From positions 1 through 64,000 of the forward strand of contig NZ_JACJRJ010000032.1 of assembly GCF_014697195.1 (NCBI RefSeq): a stretch of 64,000 bases of DNA. The letters run 5' to 3'. The position numbers and the translations under genes are program-made. The notes beneath the pieces were generated by a model. The model made no database searches, had not been told where the DNA came from, and saw only the letters and a program-made list of their open reading frames with translations. Shown here one piece after another: positions 8,883 to 18,454 of this stretch. Position 1 is the first letter of the stretch, and each line of letters begins with the position of its first letter. This DNA is from Cylindrospermum sp. FACHB-282 (GTDB lineage Bacteria > Cyanobacteriota > Cyanobacteriia > Cyanobacteriales > Nostocaceae).

Positions 8883-8923
8883 TATTGATTACTCAACGAC
8901 CAATCACCAATCACCAATCGCCA

Positions 8924-9511
8924 ATGACTAAATTACTCGTAGTCGCTACAGGAAATCCCGGTAAATTGCGGGAAATGCAAGCTTACCTTGCTGATTCTGG
9001 TTGGGAATTAACCCTCAAACCAGAAGAATTAGACGTTGAAGAAACAGGTGAAACTTTTGCGGCTAATGCCTGTCTTAAAGCCTCAGAAATTGCCAAAGCT
9101 ACAGGAAATTGGGCGATTGCTGATGATTCTGGTTTGCAAGTAGACGCCCTGAATGGTGCACCAGGGGTATATTCTGCGCGATATGGCAATACCGACTCAG
9201 AACGCATCGCTAGACTATTGAGAGAATTGGGTGATGGGGTGAATCGTCAAGCGCAGTTTGCCTGTGCAATTGCGATCGCTAGTCCTGATGGTGCGATCGC
9301 TTTACAATCTGAAGGTGTATGTCGTGGCGAAATTTTGACTGCAAGCCTTGGTGATGGCGGTTTCGGCTATGATCCTATTTTTTACGTTCCAGAGAAGCAA
9401 TTAACTTTTGCCCAAATGACACCGGAAGAGAAAAAATCAATTAGTCATCGGGGTAAAGCATTGAAAGCTTTAATTCCCCAGTTGGTAAAAGCGTTGAGTT
9501 CTGAATCTTGA
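8924..9511 (+). CDS. rdgB: XTP/dITP diphosphatase (RdgB/HAM1 family)
   Basis: This enzyme hydrolyses dITP, XTP and similar non-canonical nucleotides to monophosphates and so keeps them out of DNA and RNA. Family signatures are LLVVATGNPGKLREM at the N-terminus, the central ADDSGLQVDALNGAPGVYSARY segment region (residues about 65-86), FGYDPIFYVPE and SHRGKALK near the C-terminus. I chose the ATG giving MTKLLVVATGN. An upstream in-frame TTG would add 13 residues derived from short CCAATCA-like repeats, which do not look coding. The resulting 195-residue protein has the usual family length. It has no obvious operon partner. Confidence 0.93.
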   Translation: MTKLLVVATGNPGKLREMQAYLADSGWELTLKPEELDVEETGETFAANACLKASEIAKATGNWAIADDSGLQVDALNGAPGVYSARYGNTDSERIARLLRELGDGVNRQAQFACAIAIASPDGAIALQSEGVCRGEILTASLGDGGFGYDPIFYVPEKQLTFAQMTPEEKKSISHRGKALKALIPQLVKALSSES

Positions 9512-9707
9512 GTTATATTTAGGCTGAAACAACAGGTTTTTTAATTCCTTTTTTTACGTACCATAGAAACAAATGACATTCTCATAATTAATAATATCAA
9601 AGATGTTACTAATATTTGTAACTTTACCCCTATTTGACACTTGACAAAAGGAATATTACTAGTCACCCGGAGGGCCAGAAAAAAATATTGATTCTTAGAT
9701 AGTAACT

Positions 9708-11402
9708 TTATTTACGCTGGATCGCACTAGCATTAGTATCTAATTTGAGTTCTAAAAGTAAGTGATGAAGATTGCTGCTAGCATATCCAACAGCTAGTAA
9801 AGTTTTCCCTTGTAGGAGGGAGAGGATTTTGGTTAGTTGAGCCTCAATCAGTGATTCATCTTGAAAAATTTTGCATAGCCGATTTTTGATTGGTTTCAAC
9901 AGTACTTGGACTTGTATTTCCTTGATTTTTTGATCTGTTTGTTTATTATTAGCTAAATTCAGAGTTCTTAAAAGTTCCATTTTATCAATCTTTTGAGTCT
10001 TGCAAACCTCTTGAATCTCTTGGCAAATACGCTCAACGATTTTATTGATAACGTATTGACAAAGGACAGGCTGCTGGAGCGATAACATAACTTCTTCTTC
10101 CACAACAATTCTGTCAATGAGCGATCGCCGCAACAGTGACCTCAGAGCCTCGATAAATTCTGCTTGATTTATGGGTACTAAGATATCAGAACGTAATTGA
10201 GATAAGGAAATCGGTTGACAGGCGATCGCTAACCAACAAATGATTTCTTGTTCCATAGCTGATATGCACTCAAATTGCTCATCTAGAATATCATTCAGCT
10301 CACCAAACACAATGGTTTCCTGTCTTAGAAAAGCACTAACTTTACCACCAAACAGTTCTTGAATAGTGCTAGCAACAATTTTTAATGCTAAGGGATTACC
10401 TCTATAAAGTTGAATCAAATCTTTCCATTTATCTGTATCTAACAAATTATTCTCTTTCAATATTCCCTCTGCTTGTGAGCCTAAATCCCTGAGATATAAA
10501 GAGCGAACCGGATAAATAGCTCCTTCCATGAGAGCTATTTCTTTTGGTTTCTCACGAGCTATTAGCATCAAACAACTTTGATGAGATTCCTGTGCCAATC
10601 GTCTTAAGAACTGGGTATAACCTTGATATCCTTCTCGATTATCTCCTCCCAGGCTATTTTGAAGAATTGACGATCCTGTATCCAGAACAATCAGACATCG
10701 GTGTTGGCGTAAGTGACCTATGAGATTGGAGATTTTACTATCTAAGTTTTGTATCGAATCATTTTGTGATGGCAGCGAGAAAATTTGTTTCAGGTCAGCC
10801 AAGAGGTTGTTAACTGTTATCGCACTCCGCAGATATCGCCAAACAACAAACTCGAACTGATCGCGTACCTGTTGAATGCAGCGTATAGATAGAGTTGTTT
10901 TACCAATTCCCCCTACACCTGCAACGGCAATTATTCGGCAGCGATCGCCAACTAACCATTGCTCTAATGTAGTAAGTTCTTGAGTGCGGCCATAGAAGAT
11001 GTTAATATCTGGTAATTCACTGGCATTTTGGTATATGTCTCTACTAGGACTGGCTTGTCTTCTATCTATATCTACTGCTAATGAAGAGACGGTTGAGACT
11101 TTCTCTAGTTGACTTTGCCATCTTCTCTCAACGACAAAGCGAAAATTCGTTTTACTTATATCTTCTTCTAATATTTCTGATAATAATTTCCACAGTCTGG
11201 GAGCAGCGGCTTGTTTAATATAATTCAAACTATATTTACAAGTATCTTGCATCTGTTCGTAAGTTTTCGCTTCCCAAGCTCCTTTGAGTACAACTATCTC
11301 CACATCTCTTAAATGGCGACCTACTTTAGCAAAAACTACACTATCTATATCTTTGAGTACTAATTCTAAATTCATCAGTTCCTCCAAAATAGGGTTTAGC
11401 AT
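9708..11402 (-). CDS. NB-ARC ATPase with vMAP-type N-terminal domain
   Basis: This 564-residue signalling ATPase starts with a domain of about 95 residues whose KGAWEAKTYEQMQDTCKYS segment and helical pattern match the N-terminal HTH-like domain of cyanobacterial NB-ARC and WD40 proteins (vMAP N-terminal type). An NB-ARC P-loop, GVGGIGKTTLSIR, follows near residue 165. Further on come a Walker-B-like CLIVLDTGSSIL (the aspartate is kept, the following position is not the usual acidic pair) and a GNPLALKIVAS GLPL-type motif. After about residue 400 there is only a helical, winged-helix-like region and no WD40, TPR or effector domain. It is thus shorter than many relatives. Related STAND proteins act as sensors or defence switches; the role here is unknown. 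Confidence 0.75.
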   Translation of the reverse strand: MLNPILEELMNLELVLKDIDSVVFAKVGRHLRDVEIVVLKGAWEAKTYEQMQDTCKYSLNYIKQAAAPRLWKLLSEILEEDISKTNFRFVVERRWQSQLEKVSTVSSLAVDIDRRQASPSRDIYQNASELPDINIFYGRTQELTTLEQWLVGDRCRIIAVAGVGGIGKTTLSIRCIQQVRDQFEFVVWRYLRSAITVNNLLADLKQIFSLPSQNDSIQNLDSKISNLIGHLRQHRCLIVLDTGSSILQNSLGGDNREGYQGYTQFLRRLAQESHQSCLMLIAREKPKEIALMEGAIYPVRSLYLRDLGSQAEGILKENNLLDTDKWKDLIQLYRGNPLALKIVASTIQELFGGKVSAFLRQETIVFGELNDILDEQFECISAMEQEIICWLAIACQPISLSQLRSDILVPINQAEFIEALRSLLRRSLIDRIVVEEEVMLSLQQPVLCQYVINKIVERICQEIQEVCKTQKIDKMELLRTLNLANNKQTDQKIKEIQVQVLLKPIKNRLCKIFQDESLIEAQLTKILSLLQGKTLLAVGYASSNLHHLLLELKLDTNASAIQRK

Positions 11403-12195
11403 AACACATTACAAAATAATGTACTTGTGTTTAATTCTGTATTAATTTTATTATCTTATGATTTTATCAAATAACATTAACATAGTTAACATAAAAATCA
11501 GAAATGTTCAACTTCGATACAAAAATTTACATATTTAAAAAAGTAAGCCTAAAAAGAGTAGCCTACTCAACAAACAATTATTTCCTCAAACCAATGAACA
11601 TAACTGATTTGTTGGCACATACATGCTTGGAAATAGCTGAATTTATCTAATATTTGATCACCTCATTGTTTGGGAATAGATACAAGTTGTAAAATCAGAT
11701 AAGCAATGAGACTGGCATAAAAAAGAATGACATAACTGCATTTACCCTCTGCCTTGACAGGTGTTTTAGGACTTCCCCTGAAAAGTCAGCTATTTTCGGC
11801 AATATTTTAAGTAGTTTTGTTTATTGAAAAGCAGCACCTACCAAACTACAAGGGTTTCAAGAACATAACTAAGATTTATTTGATCCTTAAACCAAGCTTA
11901 ATATTAAAAAATAAATACTTAGGATAACATACTTTAATTAATGTAAGTTAACCCAAAAAATTGAAAAAATGTTTTCTAACAGTTGGTTATTGAAATCTGC
12001 TCTTGATAAATAGATTAACAAAATATGGTTCTACTACTCCCTTTATGCAAAATTAATACTAAAGTGCCAGTTTAAGAGACTTCGTAACCTAAAATTGCTA
12101 AAGTTACGAAAACCGTAGCCTAATCGTTTTATTAGCTTCAATTTGTTATTAATTCCTTCTACCATCCCGCTGGTTGTTTTGTGATCAAAGATGTT
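11403..12195. other. Gene-poor region with two decayed transposase tails
   Basis: About 790 A/T-rich bases separate the NB-ARC gene from the haemagglutinin-type gene. Both parts that resemble coding sequence are on the minus strand and are listed separately as transposase remnants (about 11577-11830 and 12043-12201). The stretch 11831-12042 shows nothing I can support. No intact insertion sequence is left. Confidence 0.5.
11577..11830 (-). pseudogene. Decayed IS4-type transposase C-terminus
   Basis: Reading the minus strand gives, in one frame, YASLIAYLILQLVSIPKQ, then a TGA stop, then GDQILDKFSYFQACMCQQ and ISYVHWFEEIIVC before a terminal TGA. I recognise this as the C-terminal end of a cyanobacterial IS4-like transposase in which a Trp codon (TGG) has become TGA. 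Upstream the match continues in another frame (TPVKAEGKCSYVILF), so there is also a frameshift. The remnant covers only the last 70-80 codons. The family name is from memory of similar tails, so the exact IS type is uncertain. Confidence 0.5.
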
Positions 12196-12201
12196 ATGTA
12201 T
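12043..12201 (-). pseudogene. Decayed ISL3-type transposase C-terminus
   Basis: The minus strand encodes FDHKTTSGMVEGINNKLK followed by LIKRLGYGFRNFSNF and RLRSLLNWHFSINFA before a TAA stop. The TTxxxVEGINNKLKLIKR and GFRNFxNFxxR strings are hallmarks of the C-terminus of ISL3-family transposases (the last catalytic Glu lies in VEG). Only the last 50 codons or so remain. The remnant runs into the 5' end of the haemagglutinin-type gene on the other strand, so that gene's upstream region was reshaped by the insertion or its decay. Confidence 0.7.
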
Positions 12202-15200
12202 ACTACGGCAAATATACGCTTAAGTAGTGTAATCAGATTAAAAATGGTGATCGCTGCGTTCATAAGTGCGATAATTTGGGATCGAAACACTGCCATTGCT
12301 CAAATTAATCCAGATACCACTCTACGCCAGAACTCTACTGTCACGACCAACAGTAACATCATTAATATTCAAGGTGGTACTCAAGCAGGAAACAATTTAT
12401 TCCACAGTTTTCAAGACTTTTCTATTTCCACAGGTAACACAGCATATTTTAATCATGCCCCGAATATTCAAAACATCATTAGTCGAGTTACAGGTCAATC
12501 CATATCGAATATTGATGGTTTAATCCGCGCTAATGGCGCAGCTAATCTGTTTTTGATCAATCCTAATGGCATTATATTTGGTGAAAATGCCCGTTTGGAT
12601 GTTGGTGGTTCATTTATTGCTAGTACAGCCAGTAGCGTTAAATTTGCTGATAATGTGGAATTTAGTGCTAAGAATCCTCAATCTGCACCTTTGTTGAGTA
12701 TCAATCTACCTATTGGCTTGCAATTTGAGAGAAACCCAGGTTCAATTCAACTCAAAGGTAATGGTGAAACCAGCAGCTTCACAATTGATACAGATAACGC
12801 TCTGCGGGTGCAAGATAATCAGACCTTAGCTTTAGTAGGTGGTGACTTGATCATAGAGGGAGCAGCCTTAAGGAATATTGGCGGACGGATAGAACTAGGT
12901 AGTGTTGCAGGTTCGGGTCTAGTCAGCATCACTCCCAACAATCCAGGTTTTGCCTTGGGTTATGATCTAGTTCAGAACTTCGGGAATATTGACATATCCC
13001 AACAGGCAGGAATTATTGTTAGTGGTACAGATATACAAGTGCAGGGTGAGCGAGTCACTCTGACTGATGATTCTAGGCTCGAAGCATATACTATCTCAGA
13101 AGATGCCGCAAGCATAACAATTAAAACCAATGACTTACTGATTCAAAATGGCGCACAAGTTGGTACCAGCACTTTGGGTGCAGGAAAGGGCGGGAATATA
13201 ACTGTCACAGCTGATTCTGTAAATATCACTGGTACATCCACTTCTGATGTTCCGAGTGTATTGTTTACTTCATCGGTGGATAATGCCACAGGAGATGCGG
13301 GAGATTTGACTATTAACACCCGTGATTTATTAATTCAAAATGGTGCATTTGTTACTGTTGGTACGTCTAGTGCAGGAAACGGCGGGAATGTAACTGTCAA
13401 TGCTGATTCTGTAAATATCACTGGTACATCTACTTCTAATGTTCCGAGTGCATTGCTTACTTCATCGGTGGGTAATGCCACAGGAGATGCGGGAGATTTG
13501 ACTATTAACACCCGTAATTTATTAATTCAAAATGGTGCATTTATTACTGTTGGTACGTCTAGTGCAGGAAACGGCGGGAATGTAACTGTCAATGCTGATT
13601 CTGTAAATATCACTGGTACGTCTACTGATGGTTATGCCAGTTTATTGGTTGCGACATCGGAGCGTAATGCCACAGGAGATGCGGGAGATTTGACAATTAA
13701 CACCCGTGATTTATTAATTCAAAATGGCGCACAAGTTGCAACTGGTACGTTTAGTGCGGGAAATGGAGGCAATTTAACCATCACGGCTGAGTCTGTAAAT
13801 ATCAGTGGTACATTCATTAATGGGTTTCCCACTGGATTGTTTACGTCATCGCAGCCTAGTGCCACAGGAGATGCGGGAGATTTGACAATTAACACCCGTG
13901 ATTTATTAATTCAAAATGGTGCACAAGTTAGTGTTGGTACGTTTAGTGCAGGAAAAGGCGGCAATTTCACTGTCAATGCTGACTTGGTAAATATCACTGG
14001 TACATCTACTGATGGTTTTGCTAGTTTATTGTTTGCGATATCGGATACTAATGCCACAGGAGATGCCGGCAATTTGACGATTAACACCCGTGATTTATTA
14101 ATTCAAAATGGCGCACAAGTTAGTGTTGGTACGTTTAGTGCGGGAAATGGAGGCAATTTAACCATCACGGCTGAGTCTGTAAATATCACTGGTGCATCCA
14201 CTTCTAATTCTACCACTGGATTGTTTACGTCATCGGAGCGTAATGCCACAGGAAATGCGGGAGATTTGACAATTAACACCCGTGATTTATTAATTCAAAA
14301 TGGTGCACAAGTTAATGTTGGTACGTCTGGTGCAGGAAAAGGCGGAAATTTAAGCGTCACAGCTGAGTCTGTTAATCTAACTGGTACATCTCAATTGTCT
14401 GCGACATCGGGGGCTGATGCCACAGGAGATGCTGGCAATTTAACGATTAATACCCGTGATTTGTTAATCACAGATCCAGGTGGAGTATTTGTGAGCAGTC
14501 TAGGCCGAGGCAATGCCGGAAACATAGACATTAACGCTAGTTTTATTAGTCTGAATAACCAGGGAAAAATCAACGCTGATACTAGTGGTGGTGGGGGCAA
14601 TATCTTCTTAAGATCGCCTTTAGTTATATTACGTAATCAAAGTGCGATCACTACCAATGCCACTGGCGAAAACATTCCTGGAGGTAACATCACTATCGAT
14701 GCTACAGATGGTTTCATTGTGGCTGTTCCCCAAGAAAACAGTGATATTAGTGCTAATTCGGCTGAATCTCGCGGTGGCCAAGTGATAATTAATGCTGAAA
14801 GTATCTTTGGCATCCAGCCCCGCAATACACCTACTGAACTAAGCGACATTACTGCTACAGGAGCAAGTCCAGACTTAAGTGGTAGCATCCAAATCATCAT
14901 CCGGGATACTAACTCCAATCAAGGGTTGATTAACTTACCCAATCAACCAGTAGAGATAAAAATTGCTCAAGGTTGTCAAGTTAGTGCTAGTCAAAATCAA
15001 AGTAGTTTTGTAGTTACAGGCAGAGGTGGTTTACCACAAAATCCTCGAGAAGTTTTTCACAGCGATCAAGTTGAGCTAGATTGGGCAACTCTCAATCCAA
15101 AAGATAATAACCGCGATGCTCAAACTGTAACCATAAATTCTCATATTCCTCAACCAGTCAAGATTGTTGAAGCTACAGGTTGGAAGACTATTATTCAAGG

Positions 15201-15285
15201 CGAAATATTACTCATAGACAGTTCCACAAATTTGACGGCTCAAAATCAAGAGCAGCAACCAGCCACCTGTGCTGTATCGAAATAG
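12196..15285 (+). CDS. Filamentous-haemagglutinin-type secreted protein (TPS domain)
   Basis: This protein of roughly 1030 residues is a TpsA-like exoprotein of two-partner secretion. A signal peptide (MVIAAFISAIIW ... TAIAQ) leads into the TPS domain, with landmark strings NNLFHSFQDFSI, NIISRVTG and LFLINPNGIIFGENARLDVGGSF. The middle holds seven well-kept copies and one worn copy of a roughly 63-residue beta-helix repeat (LLIQNGAQVxVGTxSAGxGGN). The end has a conserved VEIKIAQGC and GRGGLPQNP region common in cyanobacterial members. The TpsB pore partner is not in this window. An in-frame GTG lies at 12181, but I chose the ATG at 12196 because the earlier codons overlap a transposase remnant. 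A start further in (ATG 12244) is also possible. The CHAT gene follows after 24 bp. Confidence 0.85.
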   Translation: MYTTANIRLSSVIRLKMVIAAFISAIIWDRNTAIAQINPDTTLRQNSTVTTNSNIINIQGGTQAGNNLFHSFQDFSISTGNTAYFNHAPNIQNIISRVTGQSISNIDGLIRANGAANLFLINPNGIIFGENARLDVGGSFIASTASSVKFADNVEFSAKNPQSAPLLSINLPIGLQFERNPGSIQLKGNGETSSFTIDTDNALRVQDNQTLALVGGDLIIEGAALRNIGGRIELGSVAGSGLVSITPNNPGFALGYDLVQNFGNIDISQQAGIIVSGTDIQVQGERVTLTDDSRLEAYTISEDAASITIKTNDLLIQNGAQVGTSTLGAGKGGNITVTADSVNITGTSTSDVPSVLFTSSVDNATGDAGDLTINTRDLLIQNGAFVTVGTSSAGNGGNVTVNADSVNITGTSTSNVPSALLTSSVGNATGDAGDLTINTRNLLIQNGAFITVGTSSAGNGGNVTVNADSVNITGTSTDGYASLLVATSERNATGDAGDLTINTRDLLIQNGAQVATGTFSAGNGGNLTITAESVNISGTFINGFPTGLFTSSQPSATGDAGDLTINTRDLLIQNGAQVSVGTFSAGKGGNFTVNADLVNITGTSTDGFASLLFAISDTNATGDAGNLTINTRDLLIQNGAQVSVGTFSAGNGGNLTITAESVNITGASTSNSTTGLFTSSERNATGNAGDLTINTRDLLIQNGAQVNVGTSGAGKGGNLSVTAESVNLTGTSQLSATSGADATGDAGNLTINTRDLLITDPGGVFVSSLGRGNAGNIDINASFISLNNQGKINADTSGGGGNIFLRSPLVILRNQSAITTNATGENIPGGNITIDATDGFIVAVPQENSDISANSAESRGGQVIINAESIFGIQPRNTPTELSDITATGASPDLSGSIQIIIRDTNSNQGLINLPNQPVEIKIAQGCQVSASQNQSSFVVTGRGGLPQNPREVFHSDQVELDWATLNPKDNNRDAQTVTINSHIPQPVKIVEATGWKTIIQGEILLIDSSTNLTAQNQEQQPATCAVSK
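13133..14480 (+). repeat. Tandem ~189-bp coding repeats
   Basis: Within the haemagglutinin-type gene a unit of about 189 bp (63 codons) is repeated seven times with high nucleotide identity, plus one diverged copy at the 3' end. Shared strings such as TTATTAATTCAAAATGG and GCCACAGGAGATGCGGGAGA recur in nearly every unit. The near-identity at DNA level points to recent expansion or gene conversion, and copy number probably varies between strains. Confidence 0.85.
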
Positions 15286-15309
15286 GGCTAAAATGAATTT
15301 ATATAAATT

Positions 15310-17973
15310 ATGTTGTTTGAACTTAGTAAATTTTGGCGGAGATTCCCATCTAGAAGCAGACATTTGCCTAGAAAATGGCAACGCCATGTTAGCTTGAGCA
15401 TCCTGGTAACATTATTTTTAGTAGGAATGATTTTGCCTAGTACAGCCCAGAGAGTTGGGGTAAAATCACAGACTTCAGATTTAAATAACACAGAAAATTT
15501 GGCACAACAGGGGAGAATCCTATATGAAACTGAAAAATTTGGTGATGCCGTCAAGATTTTAAAGCAAGCTGCCAGAAACTATGCTGCTGAGGGGGATAAA
15601 CTGCGGCAAGCAATGGCTTTAAGGAATCTATCCTTAGCTGAACAAGAACTTGGCTTGTGGAAAGAATCACAAGCGGCGATCGCTCAAAGTCTCAGCTTAT
15701 TAGAAAATTTAGAAAAATCACCAGAGCGATCGCTTCTTCAGGCTCAAACTCTCGATGTTCAAGGACGCTGGCAATTAAAACAAGGACAAACTGAAGCTGC
15801 AGTGCAAACTTGGCAACAAGCGGCTAATATCTATACAAAAATCGGCGAACCGACTCAATTTATCCGCAATCGCATTAACTCAGCCCAAGCTTTACAAATT
15901 TTAGGGCTTTTCCCTCAATCTGAGAAAATGCTGAGTGATATTCAGCAAAAACTGGCAACTCAAGCAGAATCACCTTTAAAAGCTACAGCACTGCGTAGTC
16001 TTGGTGATGTTCTGCAAGCAATTGGTGATTTAGATCAATCAAAACAGATATTACAGCAGAGTTTAAAAATAGCTTTATCTTTGCAGGCCAATCAACAAAT
16101 CGCTGAGGCTCTCATCAGTCTGGCTCATACAACCCGCCTCCAAGGCGATACTCAAGCCACTTTCAGCTTTTATCAACAGGCTCTCAATATATCTGTTCCT
16201 ACAAGTACCCGTGTTCAATTGCTATTGAATCAATTTAGCTTGCTTGTGGAAACAAAGCAATGGCACACTGCGGCGGAATTATCATCTCAAATTCAGTCAA
16301 AAATTAATCAGTTGCCTCCTAGTCGCATGACAGTTTATGCTCAAGTTAACTTTGCCCAGAATCTAGCCAGACTAAAACAGAACTCTACATTAGATAGTCC
16401 CTCATGGCTAGATATTGCCCAAATCTTGGTAAAAGCCATTGAGCAGGGGCAAAGCTTGGAAGACAAGCGAGCAGAATCTTATGCTATGGGTACTCTGGGC
16501 TGGTTATATGAACAAACAGAGCAATTAGCTAATGCGGAAGATTTCACACAGAAGGCTTTATTGATCGCCAATAATATTCAGGCATCGGATATGAGCTATC
16601 AGTGGCAATGGCAGTTAGGACGCTTACTAAAAAGCCAAGGTAATATTAAAGAAGCAATTACACTATACAATGCAGCATACAACACTTTACAATCTCTGCG
16701 TAGTGATTTAATGGCGGTTAACTCAGATGTGCAGTTTTCCTTCCGAGAAAAAGTCGAGCCAGTATATAGAGAGTTAGTGGATTTGCTGTTGCAAACAAAT
16801 AAAGATAGTAGTGCTTCAATATCAGATGACTTGGACAGCAATCAAGATTATCTCCAGAAAGCTCGTTATGTAATTGAATCCTTGCAATTGGCAGAGCTAG
16901 ATAACTTCTTTCGGTCAGCCTGTTTACAGCCTAAACAAACAATTGATTTAGTAATTGAAAAACAAGACCCACAAGCCACATTTATCTATCCGATTATTTT
17001 ACCAGACCGTATAGAGGTGATACTGAAATTACCATCACAAGAAAAATTGCTGCATTATGAGACTATAGTAGCCAAAGCTCAACTTGAGGATACAGTAAAA
17101 GAACTGAGAAAATACTTGCTAGATGTAACTGCAACTATTAAAGTGCAGGAAAAATCTCAAAAAATATATGATTGGTTAATTAGACCAATTGAACCAGAGT
17201 TAACAAGCAGCGACATTAAGACTTTAGTTTTTGTACTTGATGGCGTATTAGGAAGTATACCGATGGCTGTTCTCTATGATCAGCAACAGCAGAAATATTT
17301 AGTAGAGAAATATGCGATCGCCTCCGCACCTGGTCTACAACTTATTAACCCCAAACCTCTGCAAAATATCAAATTAAGTGTTTTAACAGGTGGAATAGGA
17401 GAAAAACGCCAAATTGAAAACCGCGAGTTTCCCACGCTCCAAAATGTAGAGCGTGAATTGGCAGAAATTACGTCGGAAGTATCTCCCAGTCGACAACTAT
17501 TCAATCAGGCATTTACTAAAACTAACCTACAGAAGCAGCTAAGGTCTAAATCCTTCTCTGTTGTTCACATAGCTACTCACGGTGAGTTTAGTTCTAATCC
17601 TGAAGAAACTTTTATTCTCATGTGGGATCAGTTACTCAAAGCCAAAGATTTTGATCAATTAGTTAAACTTAACGATCAGACTAGCCCTATCGAATTACTT
17701 GTACTCAGTGCTTGTCAAACCGCCAGAGGAGACAAAAGAGCAGCCTTGGGATTAGCTGGTATAGCTGTACGGGCGGGTGCGCGTAGCACTCTAGCGACCT
17801 TGTGGTCAGTAGATGATAAATCTGTCACTCAAGCCATGAGTCAGTTTTACCAACAACTGAAGACTGGGATGACTAAATCAGAAGCACTTCAGAGTGCGCA
17901 ACTATTTCTCATTAAACAGGACAAACGCCCATACTTCTGGTCTCCTTATATTTTACTAGGAAATTGGCTTTAG
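15310..17973 (+). CDS. Secreted TPR-CHAT domain protein
   Basis: This 887-residue protein combines a signal or anchor segment (about residues 28-47, ending STAQ), a long run of TPR-like helices (about 60-560) and a C-terminal CHAT domain (about 610-887). CHAT domains are caspase-like cysteine proteases. The catalytic pair is present: His757 in VVHIATHGEF and Cys802 in LVLSACQTA. Later landmarks AALGLAGIAVRAGARS, ATLWSVDD and PYFWSPYILLGNW match the family end. In cyanobacteria such genes are often next to haemagglutinin-like TpsA genes, as here, suggesting a joint extracellular or periplasmic role. The last codons lie inside a 111-bp tandem duplication. The substrate is unknown. Confidence 0.87.
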   Translation: MLFELSKFWRRFPSRSRHLPRKWQRHVSLSILVTLFLVGMILPSTAQRVGVKSQTSDLNNTENLAQQGRILYETEKFGDAVKILKQAARNYAAEGDKLRQAMALRNLSLAEQELGLWKESQAAIAQSLSLLENLEKSPERSLLQAQTLDVQGRWQLKQGQTEAAVQTWQQAANIYTKIGEPTQFIRNRINSAQALQILGLFPQSEKMLSDIQQKLATQAESPLKATALRSLGDVLQAIGDLDQSKQILQQSLKIALSLQANQQIAEALISLAHTTRLQGDTQATFSFYQQALNISVPTSTRVQLLLNQFSLLVETKQWHTAAELSSQIQSKINQLPPSRMTVYAQVNFAQNLARLKQNSTLDSPSWLDIAQILVKAIEQGQSLEDKRAESYAMGTLGWLYEQTEQLANAEDFTQKALLIANNIQASDMSYQWQWQLGRLLKSQGNIKEAITLYNAAYNTLQSLRSDLMAVNSDVQFSFREKVEPVYRELVDLLLQTNKDSSASISDDLDSNQDYLQKARYVIESLQLAELDNFFRSACLQPKQTIDLVIEKQDPQATFIYPIILPDRIEVILKLPSQEKLLHYETIVAKAQLEDTVKELRKYLLDVTATIKVQEKSQKIYDWLIRPIEPELTSSDIKTLVFVLDGVLGSIPMAVLYDQQQQKYLVEKYAIASAPGLQLINPKPLQNIKLSVLTGGIGEKRQIENREFPTLQNVERELAEITSEVSPSRQLFNQAFTKTNLQKQLRSKSFSVVHIATHGEFSSNPEETFILMWDQLLKAKDFDQLVKLNDQTSPIELLVLSACQTARGDKRAALGLAGIAVRAGARSTLATLWSVDDKSVTQAMSQFYQQLKTGMTKSEALQSAQLFLIKQDKRPYFWSPYILLGNWL

Positions 17974-18169
17974 GCTATTTACTTGTTCGTAGGTTATAAA
18001 TGCTACCCTAGTCTAACCTACTTGTCCCACGCATCTGGGACTTTTGCAAGAGGTCTATATATTTTACTAGGAAATTGGCTTTAGGCTATTTACTTGTTCG
18101 TAGGTTATAAATGCTACCCTAGTCTAACCTACTTGTCCCACGCATCTGGGACTTTTGCAAGAGGTCTAT
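17948..18169 (+). repeat. 111-bp perfect-looking tandem duplication at the CHAT gene end
   Basis: Bases 17948-18058 are repeated directly at 18059-18169. Each copy carries the final codons and stop of the CHAT gene and ends with GACTTTTGCAAGAGGTCTAT. I see no differences between the copies by eye, so the event is recent. The second copy is non-coding. Confidence 0.9.
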
Positions 18170-18292
18170 TGTAATATCTCTTCCTAACAAGCAGTCTTAC
18201 AAAAAATCAGTGATATTTAAATCAAAATAGTACATTGTTCTACAGTTTAAACCATGTTTCACTTAAAAGTATCACCAAAAGGAGTGTATTTT

Positions 18293-18454
18293 ATGAAAGA
18301 TAACAACAGCCAAAAACCAACTTCACACGCTCAACCTGGCGAACTAAGCCAACAACAACCTTTTAAAGAGTCTGTTGATGAGGATCATTTGTCCTTGGCA
18401 GTCTCTGACGAAAACCTGGAAAAAGTATCGGGGGTGGGGACTTTTACCCGTTAA
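18293..18454 (+). CDS. 53-residue leader-type peptide, candidate RiPP precursor
   Basis: This short peptide has a polar Gln/Ser/Glu-rich N-terminus (MKDNNSQKPTSHAQPGE), then LSLAVSDENLEKVSG, and ends only six residues later (VGTFTR). The acidic SDENLEKVSG block resembles the end of GG-type leaders (compare ELEAVSGG in the Nif11-type precursors further on), which would leave a very short core with two Thr and no Cys. The start was placed at 18293 because AAAAGGAGTG lies about 10 bases before this ATG. An ATG 39 bp upstream lacks such a site. Four genes running the same way follow, two of them probable modifying enzymes. Precursor function is an inference. Confidence 0.6.
   Translation: MKDNNSQKPTSHAQPGELSQQQPFKESVDEDHLSLAVSDENLEKVSGVGTFTR

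Noticed and set aside
8885-8923. Upstream TTG start of rdgB
   Set aside because: The added residues come from short CCAATCA-type repeats, and RdgB proteins start near the MTKLLVVATGN segment.
14391-14918. Minus-strand open frames within the TpsA repeats
   Set aside because: They mirror the repetitive coding sequence and lack any independent support.
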